Shown here in pieces: positions 1 to 5,091 of a DNA stretch of 6,978 bases. A program made the position numbers and the translations under genes. The stretch is from Solirubrobacteraceae bacterium (GTDB lineage Bacteria > Actinomycetota > Thermoleophilia > Solirubrobacterales > Solirubrobacteraceae). The notes beneath the pieces are model-generated. The model had not been told where the DNA came from. It saw only the letters and a program-made list of their open reading frames with translations, and ran no database searches. The stretch lies in assembly GCA_024710825.1 (NCBI GenBank), contig JANJUA010000012.1:1-6978 (forward strand). The letters run 5' to 3'. Numbering within the stretch: position 1 is the first letter of the stretch; every line of letters starts with the position of its first letter.

Positions 1-319
1 CGAGGCGTGGTCGCTCGTTGCCGGGCTGCGCCAGCGCGGTCACCGTGCCCACCTCGACGAACCCGAAGCCCAGCGCGAGCGCCGCGTCGAAGAGCCGGGC
101 GTCCTTGTAGAAGCCCGCGGCGAGGCCGATCGGGGAGGGAAGGGTGACGCCCAGGGCACTGGTTCGCAGGACCGCGTCGGATGCTGCCAGGCGGCGACGC
201 AGGAAGCGTTCCAGCGGGGGCAGCAGGGTGAGCAGCCGGAGCGCGAGCGCGCCGACGGAGTGCGCCGTCTCGGCGTCGAGGCGGAAGAGGAGCGGTCGCA
301 GGAATCGCCGGTACAGCAT
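1..319 (-). CDS. pyrD: Class 2 (quinone-dependent) dihydroorotate dehydrogenase, N-terminal part, cut by the window edge
   Basis: PyrD oxidises dihydroorotate to orotate in de novo pyrimidine synthesis. Class 2 enzymes pass the electrons through FMN to membrane quinone. The 106 visible codons give a basic, amphipathic N-terminus (MLYRRFLRPLLFRLDAETAH, residues 1-20) typical of the class 2 membrane-associating helices. The start of the FMN barrel follows: PIGLAAGFYKDA (about 63-74), GFGFVEVGTVT (84-94) and QPGNERPRL (98-106). The lysine of the usual AGxDK motif is kept (K72), but the preceding Asp is Tyr. The ATG at 317-319 is the only reasonable start, because an in-frame TGA (320-322) lies directly before it. 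No Shine-Dalgarno is visible upstream. The gene is transcribed away from mihF, so the two share a 146-base control region. The rest of the barrel and the catalytic base lie outside the window. Identification is by recalled family motifs and is secure. Confidence 0.93.
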   Translation of the reverse strand, partial: MLYRRFLRPLLFRLDAETAHSVGALALRLLTLLPPLERFLRRRLAASDAVLRTSALGVTLPSPIGLAAGFYKDARLFDAALALGFGFVEVGTVTALAQPGNERPRL

Positions 320-373
320 TCAGACACTGGACTACCACAAAAACCCTGCAAATGCGCTCGTCCGGGGTAAAGT

Positions 374-404
374 GCCCTGAATAGGGCTCGACCTCAAGTC
401 GAGC
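374..404. promoter_or_regulatory. Two abutting palindromes in the divergent pyrD-mihF control region
   Basis: Seen directly: a perfect 5-bp palindrome, GCCCT-GAAT-AGGGC (374-387), runs into a perfect 7-bp one, GCTCGAC-CTCAA-GTCGAGC (386-404), sharing two bases. There is no T-run on either side, and the genes diverge, so a terminator is unlikely. The site lies about 55 bases from the pyrD start and 62 bases from the mihF start, a sensible place for an operator controlling both. A second, imperfect dyad, CCTCAAG-N5-CTGTAGG (392-410), partly resembles MerR/SoxR-family operators (CCTCAAG...CTTGAGG), but the right half is poor. Binding by any particular regulator is inference only. Confidence 0.4.
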
Positions 405-429
405 TGTAGGCGGATTTGGCCGCCACGGC

Positions 430-457
430 TTGATCGCCGCACGGTCCTAGGTAGACT
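430..457 (+). promoter_or_regulatory. Candidate sigma70-type promoter of mihF, leaderless arrangement
   Basis: TTGATC (430-435) and TAGACT (452-457) are separated by 16 bases. Each hexamer matches 4 of 6 consensus positions of TTGACA and TATAAT. Only eight bases lie between the -10 hexamer and the mihF ATG (466), so transcription would begin at or within a base or two of the start codon. The region between holds no Shine-Dalgarno. Leaderless messages are common in actinobacteria, which fits. The promoter probably drives at least mihF and gmk, and perhaps the whole run of genes. Confidence 0.5.
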
Positions 458-465
458 CGCCGCCC

Positions 466-813
466 ATGCCGCCGGCTCCCTCCGACACCGCCTCCAAGCC
501 CTCCGGGGCCCCGGAGCGCTCGCTGGTCCAGCGTATGGAGGCGCTGCAGCGGGCCAACGAGATCCGCACCAAGCGAGCGCAGCTGAAGCGCGACCTCCGG
601 GCAGGCCGGGCGTCCATCCATCAGCTGCTGCTGGAGCCGCCCGACTGGGTCGAGACCGCGAAGGTCTTCGACATGCTGCTCGCGGTTCCCAAGTACGGCC
701 GCGTCAAGGTCAACAAGGTCCTTCAGCAGTGCCGCATCTCGCCGTCGAAGACGATCGGCGGGCTCTCGGAGCGTCAGCGCGCCGAGCTGGTCGGCATGCT
801 GCGGGCACGCTAG
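466..813 (+). CDS. mihF: Actinobacterial integration host factor (mIHF-type nucleoid protein)
   Basis: This is a small basic DNA-binding protein of 115 residues, close to the roughly 105-residue mycobacterial mIHF. That family binds DNA through an S13-like helix-two-turn-helix domain, helps organise the nucleoid and assists phage L5 integrase; it is unrelated to the HU-fold IHF of E. coli. Visible here are a Pro/Ser-rich N-terminal tail (1-19), a charged helix (about 20-48, MEALQRANEIRTKRAQLKRD), and the DNA-binding core with LLAVPKYGRVKVNKVLQ (71-87) followed by ISPSKTIGGLSERQRAELV (91-109). The start is chosen at ATG 466 because the promoter-like -10 lies just upstream. A later ATG (codon 24) would cut into the helix. 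gmk follows 60 bases downstream in the same direction, the classical mihF-gmk-rpoZ order of actinobacteria. The family call rests on motif and context and is strong. Confidence 0.9.
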   Translation: MPPAPSDTASKPSGAPERSLVQRMEALQRANEIRTKRAQLKRDLRAGRASIHQLLLEPPDWVETAKVFDMLLAVPKYGRVKVNKVLQQCRISPSKTIGGLSERQRAELVGMLRAR

Positions 814-835
814 GGGTGCCGAAGATCCGCCCCGG

Positions 836-854
836 CGGCCGACGGAGACGGCCG
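836..854 (+). other. Small GC hairpin in the mihF-gmk spacer
   Basis: CGGCCG (836-841) and CGGCCG (849-854) form a 6-bp stem, since the hexamer is self-complementary, around the 7-base loop ACGGAGA. It lies 23 bases after the mihF stop and 20 bases before the gmk start. No U-run follows, so it is not an intrinsic terminator. It could affect gmk translation or protect an mRNA end after processing, or be a chance result of high GC content. Confidence 0.25.
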
Positions 855-873
855 GAGCCCGTGCGGACCGGAG

Positions 874-1476
874 GTGGGCCCCCGTGGGATCTCTAGCGCC
901 CTGAGCTGCGTCTTCGTCATCACAGGGCCCTCGGGGGTCGGCAAGGGAACGCTCATCCGGGCGCTGCGCCAGCGCGTGCCCGAGCTCGAGCTGTCGGTCA
1001 GCGCGACCACTCGGCGGCCGCGACCGGGGGAGACGCAGGGCGTCGACTACCACTTCCTCTCCGAGAACGAGTTCGACCGCCACGTGGCGGCCGGCGAGTT
1101 CGTCGAGTGGGCCGAGTACTCGGGCCGCCGCTACGGCACGCTGCGCACGGAGCTCGAGGACCGGGTCAAGGCCGGCAGGCCGGTCGTGCTCGAGATCGAG
1201 GTGCAGGGCGCGCGCCAGGTGCGCAGCACCGTGCCGGACGCCGTCCAGGTCTTCATCGCGCCGCCGTCGCCGGAGACGCTGCGGCTGCGGCTCGTCGCCC
1301 GCGGGACCGACAGCCCCGACGACGTCGAGCGCCGCCTCGCGGTCGCGCGCGCCGAGCTGGCGGCGCAGGGCGAGTTTCCCCACGTGGTGGTCAACGACCG
1401 CCTGGAGGATGCGGTCGACGAGCTCGAGAAGATCGTTCGAGCGGGGTTGGGGCAACCACTACCCTCTACTCCATGA
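874..1476 (+). CDS. gmk: Guanylate kinase
   Basis: It transfers phosphate from ATP to GMP or dGMP to give GDP or dGDP, an essential cytoplasmic step in guanine nucleotide supply. The protein is 200 residues, normal for bacterial Gmk. It shows the P-loop GPSGVGKGT (18-26), the GMP-binding stretch SATTRRPRPGE (43-53) with VDYHFL (57-62), GEFVEWAEYSGRRYGT (74-89), VVLEIEVQGARQV (104-116) and the lid segment RGTDSPDDVERRL (143-155). The GTG at 874 is the only ATG/GTG/TTG codon in frame between the mihF stop and the P-loop. It gives a typical short N-terminal lead of 17 residues. The ribosome site is poor, because the nearest GGAG (871-873 region) touches the start codon, so the start is the least certain part. 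mihF and gmk are in the same frame. The stop overlaps the rpoZ start (ATGA), implying translational coupling. Confidence 0.96.
   Translation: MGPRGISSALSCVFVITGPSGVGKGTLIRALRQRVPELELSVSATTRRPRPGETQGVDYHFLSENEFDRHVAAGEFVEWAEYSGRRYGTLRTELEDRVKAGRPVVLEIEVQGARQVRSTVPDAVQVFIAPPSPETLRLRLVARGTDSPDDVERRLAVARAELAAQGEFPHVVVNDRLEDAVDELEKIVRAGLGQPLPSTP
1436..1465 (+). promoter_or_regulatory. Possible internal promoter for rpoZ inside the gmk tail
   Basis: TACCCT (1460-1465) fits the relaxed actinobacterial -10 pattern TAnnnT and ends seven bases before the rpoZ ATG. A weak -35-like TTCGAG (1436-1441) lies 18 bases upstream. The last codons of gmk here are less GC-rich than the rest and pyrimidine-rich just before the ATG, with no Shine-Dalgarno. 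This geometry mirrors the proposed leaderless mihF promoter. Both hexamers are weak, so this is a hypothesis. Confidence 0.27.
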
Positions 1477-1700
1477 TCAACCCCCGCATCGATCACCTGC
1501 TGGAGAACGTCGACTCGAACTACGCCTCCGTGATCGTCGCCGCCAAGCGCGCGCGGCAGATCAACTCGTACTACCACAACCTGGGCGAGGGGACGTTCGA
1601 CGAGTTTCCGCCGCCGATGGTCGAGTCGGGGTCGAAGAACTACCTGACGATCGCGCTCGAAGAGGTGGCGCGCGGCAAGCTGAAGTACCACTACCGCTAG
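1473..1700 (+). CDS. rpoZ: DNA-directed RNA polymerase omega subunit
   Basis: Omega is the small subunit that binds the beta' subunit and helps assemble and stabilise RNA polymerase. The 75-residue product has the family's hallmark NYASVIVAAKRARQINSYY (16-34), followed by LGEG (37-40) and a second conserved block, LTIALEEVARGKLKYH (58-73). The insertion between the blocks (41-57) matches the actinobacterial form of omega. The ATG at 1473 overlaps the gmk stop (ATGA), and the start is fixed by the conserved N-terminus INPRIDHLL. There is no Shine-Dalgarno upstream (the bases before the ATG are mostly C, T and A). It must therefore be translated by coupling to gmk or from a leaderless transcript. 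Its place between gmk and coaBC is conserved across actinobacteria and many other bacteria. Confidence 0.96.
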   Translation: MINPRIDHLLENVDSNYASVIVAAKRARQINSYYHNLGEGTFDEFPPPMVESGSKNYLTIALEEVARGKLKYHYR

Positions 1701-1720
1701 GGGCGCGGGGGCCCACGAAA

Positions 1721-1728
1721 GAGGGGAG
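1721..1728 (+). promoter_or_regulatory. Strong Shine-Dalgarno of coaBC
   Basis: GAGGGGAG ends five bases before the GTG at 1734. It supports that start over later codons and contrasts with the absent ribosome sites of mihF and rpoZ. The rpoZ-coaBC spacer (1701-1733) shows no terminator. Confidence 0.75.
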
Positions 1729-1733
1729 CGTTC

Positions 1734-2996
1734 GTGGCCCGGGTCCTGCTCGGTGTCAGCGGAGGGATAGCCGCCTACAAGGCGTTGGAGCTCGTCCGGC
1801 TGGCGACCGCCGCCGGCCACGTCGTGCGGGTGGTCCAGACCGAGACGAGCCTGAGCTTCGTCGGCGCCGCGTCGTTCGCCGCCCTGACCGGCGCCCCCGT
1901 GCTCACGGACGAGCTCGAGCGCGACCCCGCCCGCGGCGCGTTCCCCGACCAGGCTCCTCCTGAGCACGACCCGCTCTCGCACCTCGAGCTGGTCCGCAAC
2001 GCCGACGTCTACCTCGTCGCGCCGGCCACCGCCAACACGATCGCCAAGCTCGCCCACGGCCTGGCCGACAACCTCCTCACCAGCGCCGCGCTCGCGGCGC
2101 GCTGCCCGGTCGTCGTCGCGCCCGCGATGAACGACGGCATGTGGGCGCACGCCGCGACGGTCGCGAACGTCGCCACGCTGCGCGCCCGCGGCGTCACGGT
2201 CCTGGAGCCCGGCGTGGGCCGGCTCGCCTCCAAGGGCGAGGAGGGCGCCGGGCGCCTGCCCGAGCCGGGGGAGCTGCTCGCCGCGGTCGAGGCGGTCCTG
2301 CCGGCCGCGTCCGGCGGCCCGATGGACGGCCTGCGCGTGCTCGTCTCCGCGGGCGGCACGCGCGAGCCTATCGACGCGGTCCGCTACGTCGGCAACCGCT
2401 CCTCGGGGCGGATGGGCTTCGCGCTCGCCGACGAGGCGGCCGCGCGGGGGGCGCGCGTCACCGTCGTGGCCGCCAACGTGGCGCTGGCGCGCAACCCGCG
2501 CGTCGAGGTCGTCGAGGTCGAGACGGCCGCCGAGCTCCAGGTGGCGTGCGAGGCGCGCTTCGACGGCTGCGACGTGCTGCTCATGGCCGCCGCCGTCGCC
2601 GACTTCCGCCCGGCGCGCGTCGCCGACGGCAAGCTCAAGAAGGACGTGGTCGGCGACGAGCTCGCCGTGGCGATGGAGCGCACGCCCGACGTCCTCGCCG
2701 GGCTCGGCGCCCGCCGCCGCCCCGGGCAGACGCTCGTCGGCTTCGCGGCCGAGACGGGCGACGAAGCGGTGGCCTACGGTCGGCGCAAGCTGGCGGCCAA
2801 GCGGCTCGACGCCGTGGTCGTCAACGACGTGGCCCGCCCCGGAGCGGGCTTCGACGTCCCGACCAACGAGGTGACGATCGTGACCGCCGGCGGCGAGCGC
2901 CACGTGGCGCTGACGTCCAAGGGCGAGGTCGCCGCCGCGGTGCTCGACACCGTCGCCGAGCTGCGCGCCGTCGCTTCCGCGGAGGCGCGGCCGTGA
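1734..2996 (+). CDS. coaBC: Bifunctional phosphopantothenoylcysteine decarboxylase / phosphopantothenate-cysteine ligase
   Basis: CoaBC carries out two steps of coenzyme A synthesis. CoaB joins cysteine to CTP-activated 4'-phosphopantothenate, and the FMN-dependent CoaC domain decarboxylates the product to 4'-phosphopantetheine. The 420-residue protein has the usual length and order. The CoaC flavoprotein domain (about 1-190) shows LLGVSGGIAAYKALEL (5-20), the catalytic His in SHLELV (H83), APATANTIAKL (96-106) and APAMN (129-133). The CoaB domain (about 197-415) shows SAGGTREPIDAVRYVGNRSS (205-224, Asn221 being the acyl-phosphate-binding position), AAAVADFRPA (285-294), KLKKD (300-304) and VGFAAET (335-341). 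The loop that holds Cys158 in the E. coli enzyme reads GRLASKGEEGAGRL (162-175), with Ser in place of Cys. A short Asp/Pro-rich insertion precedes His83. The GTG start has a strong ribosome site. The stop overlaps the moxR start (GTGA). Confidence 0.97.
   Translation: MARVLLGVSGGIAAYKALELVRLATAAGHVVRVVQTETSLSFVGAASFAALTGAPVLTDELERDPARGAFPDQAPPEHDPLSHLELVRNADVYLVAPATANTIAKLAHGLADNLLTSAALAARCPVVVAPAMNDGMWAHAATVANVATLRARGVTVLEPGVGRLASKGEEGAGRLPEPGELLAAVEAVLPAASGGPMDGLRVLVSAGGTREPIDAVRYVGNRSSGRMGFALADEAAARGARVTVVAANVALARNPRVEVVEVETAAELQVACEARFDGCDVLLMAAAVADFRPARVADGKLKKDVVGDELAVAMERTPDVLAGLGARRRPGQTLVGFAAETGDEAVAYGRRKLAAKRLDAVVVNDVARPGAGFDVPTNEVTIVTAGGERHVALTSKGEVAAAVLDTVAELRAVASAEARP
2981..2985 (+). 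promoter_or_regulatory. Shine-Dalgarno of moxR inside the coaBC end
   Basis: GGAGG lies seven bases before the GTG at 2993, ideal spacing. It selects that GTG over the next in-frame GTG (2999), which is only two codons later. Together with the GTGA overlap it suggests direct handover of ribosomes from coaBC. Confidence 0.7.
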
Positions 2997-3952
2997 GCGT
3001 GTCCGAGCGCGTGGGCGCGGGCGAGCTGGGCGACGCCGCCGCGACGCTGCGGCGGGTGGCCGACAACGTCCGCGACGCGGTCGAGGTCCGCGACGACGTG
3101 CTGGAGGCGGTGCTCGTCGCCCTCGCCTCCGAGGGCCACGTCCTCGTCGAGGACCTCCCCGGCGTCGGCAAGACGACTTTGGCGCGGGCGCTCGCGCGCT
3201 CGCTGGACCTCACCTTCGCCCGCGTCCAGGGCACCGCCGACCTCCTGCCGGCCGACGTCGTCGGCACCTCCGTCTACGACCCGCGCGAGGCGCGCTTCGA
3301 CTTCCGCCCCGGGCCGATCTTCGCCAACGTCGTGCTGGTCGACGAGATCAACCGCGCGTCGCCCAAGACGCAGTCGGGCCTGCTCGAGTCGATGCAGGAG
3401 CGCCATGTCACCGTGGACGTGCACACGCACGAGCTGGCGCGGCCGTTCCTCGTCCTGGCGACGCAGAACCCGGTCGAGTTCGAGGGCACCTACCCGCTGC
3501 CGGAGGCGCAGCTGGACCGCTTCATGGTGCGGATCTCGCTGGGCTACCCGTCGCAGCGCTCCGAGGTCGCGATGCTGGCCGAGAACGAGCACGGCGACCG
3601 CGTCGGCGCGCTGGAGCCCGTCGCGTCCGCCGAGGAGGTGCTCGCGGTCCAGGACGCCGCGATGCGCGTCCGCGCGTCCGACGCCCTGCGCTCCTACGTC
3701 GTGGCGCTGCTGGCGCGCACCCGCGCCGACCCGCGCGTCGAGCTCGGCGCCTCGCCGCGGGCGGGCCTCATGCTCCTGCGCGCCGCCAAGGCGCACGCGC
3801 TGCTGGCCGGGCGCGACCACGCGCTGCCGGACGACGTGCAGGCGCTCGCCCGGCCGGTGCTGTCGCACCGCATCCTGATGGGCCCCGAGGCGGTAGGGGA
3901 GACCGCCGACGCCGTGGTCGCGGACGCGGTCGCGGCGACGCCCGCGCTGTAG
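2993..3952 (+). CDS. MoxR-family AAA+ ATPase
   Basis: MoxR proteins are cytoplasmic hexameric ATPases thought to act as chaperones that activate or insert partner proteins, often ones with von Willebrand or DUF58 domains encoded next door. The 319-residue product is full length. It shows the helix before the core (about 12-48), Walker A in EDLPGVGKTTLARAL (53-67, K60), the MoxR signature VQGTADLLPADVVG (78-91), and Walker B VVLVDEIN (113-120, D117/E118). It also has SPKTQSGLLESMQE (123-136), sensor 1 ATQNP (156-160), EGTYPLPEAQLDRF (164-177) and the C-terminal lid with sensor 2 GASPRAG (252-258, R256). All ATPase residues are intact. The start overlaps coaBC by four bases, and the DUF58 gene begins 14 bases after the stop. 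These features and the downstream transglutaminase gene identify the common MoxR-DUF58-transglutaminase module. The specific client is unknown, although the DUF58 product is the obvious candidate. Confidence 0.94.
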   Translation: MSVSERVGAGELGDAAATLRRVADNVRDAVEVRDDVLEAVLVALASEGHVLVEDLPGVGKTTLARALARSLDLTFARVQGTADLLPADVVGTSVYDPREARFDFRPGPIFANVVLVDEINRASPKTQSGLLESMQERHVTVDVHTHELARPFLVLATQNPVEFEGTYPLPEAQLDRFMVRISLGYPSQRSEVAMLAENEHGDRVGALEPVASAEEVLAVQDAAMRVRASDALRSYVVALLARTRADPRVELGASPRAGLMLLRAAKAHALLAGRDHALPDDVQALARPVLSHRILMGPEAVGETADAVVADAVAATPAL

Positions 3953-3966
3953 CGGGGGCCGCGGGC

Positions 3967-5091
3967 ATGGGGAGCCGGCGCCAGGCGATCGACGCGGGCG
4001 CCGGTCTGGGCGTCCTCGGCCTCGGCCTGGCGCTGCTCGTCGCGGCGCTCGTCTTCGACGCCGAGCCGCTCTACGTCCCCGCGGTCGCGTTCGTCGCCAT
4101 CGCGCTGATCGCGGCCGCCTGGGTCGCGGTGGGCGCGGTGGGCGCCGGGGCCGAGCGCGAGATCGAGGGGCGGCGGGTCGTCGAGGGCCAGCCGCTGCTC
4201 GCGCGGCTGCGGGTGCGCGGCGGCCCGCTGGGGCTCGCCGGCGCGACGCTCGTCGACCCGCTGCTGGGCGCGCCGCGCCACCTGCCGGCGGGCGCGCGGA
4301 CGGAGCGACTGCGCGTCTCCGCGCGCTTCGCGCGCCGCGGACGGCGCGACCTGGCGCCGTCCGCGCTCGTGCTCGGCGACCCCTTCGGCCTCGTGACGCT
4401 GCGGTGCGAGGCCCCCGGCCCGCGGGCCTCGGTGCTCGTGCTGCCGCGGATCGAGCCGGTGACGGTCGCGCGCGGCGGGGGCGGCGACGGGACGGGGGTG
4501 GGCGGACGCCGCTCCTCCAGCGGCGCGGCGGAGATCGAGCTGGACGGCCTGCGGCCGATGCAGCCGGGGACGTCGGCATCGCGGATCCACTGGCCGGCTC
4601 TGGCGCGCGGCGCCGGGCTGCTGGAGAGGCGGCTGCTGCCGGAGGCCGATGCGCGGCCGCTCGTGGTGCTCGACCCGCGTCATCCGGCCGACCAGGACGC
4701 GCTCGACGCGGCGGTCCGGGCGACCGCGTCGCTGGCGATCCACCTCGCCCGCCGCGGCGGCTGCGCGCTGCTGCTGCCGGGCGACCGGCGGCCCGCGCCG
4801 CTGGACGCCGAGCTGCACGGGTGGACGGCGCTGCACGTGCGCCTCGCGCTGCTGGGCAGCGAGGTGGCCCCGGGGCTGACGACGCTGAGCGGTCGCCGCG
4901 GCCCGGTGCTGCTCGTGCTGGCGCGGACGCCCGACCGGACGCCGCGGGCGCTGATGTCGTCCCCGTCGGCGTCGCGGATCCTCGTGCTTCCCGACGCCGC
5001 GGGGAGCGGACCACGGCGGCGCCCGGCGTTCACCGTCGCGGGCTGTACCGGCTACGAGCTGTCGCGGGCCCGAGCGGAGGCGGCGGCATGA
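3967..5091 (+). CDS. DUF58 membrane-anchored protein of the MoxR module
   Basis: DUF58 proteins regularly accompany MoxR ATPases. Their molecular role is not settled, and many resemble a von Willebrand A fold. The 374-residue product starts with two hydrophobic helices (about 12-30 and 35-60), predicted to anchor it in the membrane. An extracytoplasmic-type beta region follows (65-165), including RRGRRDL and GDPFGLV (137-143). Next come a Gly/Ser-rich loop (168-187) and the DUF58 core: ELDGLRPMQPGTSASRIHWP (191-210), ALARGAGLLER (211-221), then LVVLDPR (232-238). The metal-site pattern DxSxS of true von Willebrand domains is not kept here (D236-P-R-H), so metal binding is doubtful. ATG 3967 is the first good start, 14 bases after moxR. 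A G-run (3954-3958) may serve as a weak ribosome site. The stop overlaps the next ATG (ATGA). The family call is firm and the function is inferred only from neighbours. Confidence 0.88.
   Translation: MGSRRQAIDAGAGLGVLGLGLALLVAALVFDAEPLYVPAVAFVAIALIAAAWVAVGAVGAGAEREIEGRRVVEGQPLLARLRVRGGPLGLAGATLVDPLLGAPRHLPAGARTERLRVSARFARRGRRDLAPSALVLGDPFGLVTLRCEAPGPRASVLVLPRIEPVTVARGGGGDGTGVGGRRSSSGAAEIELDGLRPMQPGTSASRIHWPALARGAGLLERRLLPEADARPLVVLDPRHPADQDALDAAVRATASLAIHLARRGGCALLLPGDRRPAPLDAELHGWTALHVRLALLGSEVAPGLTTLSGRRGPVLLVLARTPDRTPRALMSSPSASRILVLPDAAGSGPRRRPAFTVAGCTGYELSRARAEAAA
5076..5080 (+). promoter_or_regulatory. Shine-Dalgarno of the transglutaminase gene
   Basis: GGAGG lies seven bases before the ATG at 5088, within the last codons of the DUF58 gene. 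It fixes the start and, with the ATGA overlap, points to coupled translation. Confidence 0.7.

Noticed and set aside
144..380. 78-codon open frame on the plus strand ending in the intergenic region
   Set aside because: It is antisense to the pyrD N-terminus, Arg/Ser-rich, and has no ribosome site or motif.
374..404. The palindromes read as a bidirectional terminator
   Set aside because: The flanking genes diverge, so nothing needs terminating there, and no T-run follows either arm.
394..1455. Long open frame on the minus strand opposite mihF and gmk
   Set aside because: It mirrors two well-identified genes, its product is Arg/Gly/Ala/Asp-rich with no family motif, and stop-free antisense frames are expected in DNA with GC-rich third positions.
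874..1716. An 11-base inverted match: GTGGGCCCCCG (874-884) and CGGGGGCCCAC (1706-1716), at the gmk start and upstream of coaBC
   Set aside because: The match does not extend, the arms are over 800 bases apart, and such G/C runs recur by chance here.
2502..2522. Short GTCGAGGTC-type repeat inside coaBC
   Set aside because: It encodes the ordinary Val-Glu-Val-Val-Glu-Val strand of the CoaB domain. It is codon-driven, not a repeat element.
2774..5014. Very long open frame (746 codons) on the minus strand across the coaBC end, moxR and DUF58
   Set aside because: Low-complexity Arg/Pro/Ala composition, no recognisable domain, and complete overlap with three firm genes. It is a GC artefact.
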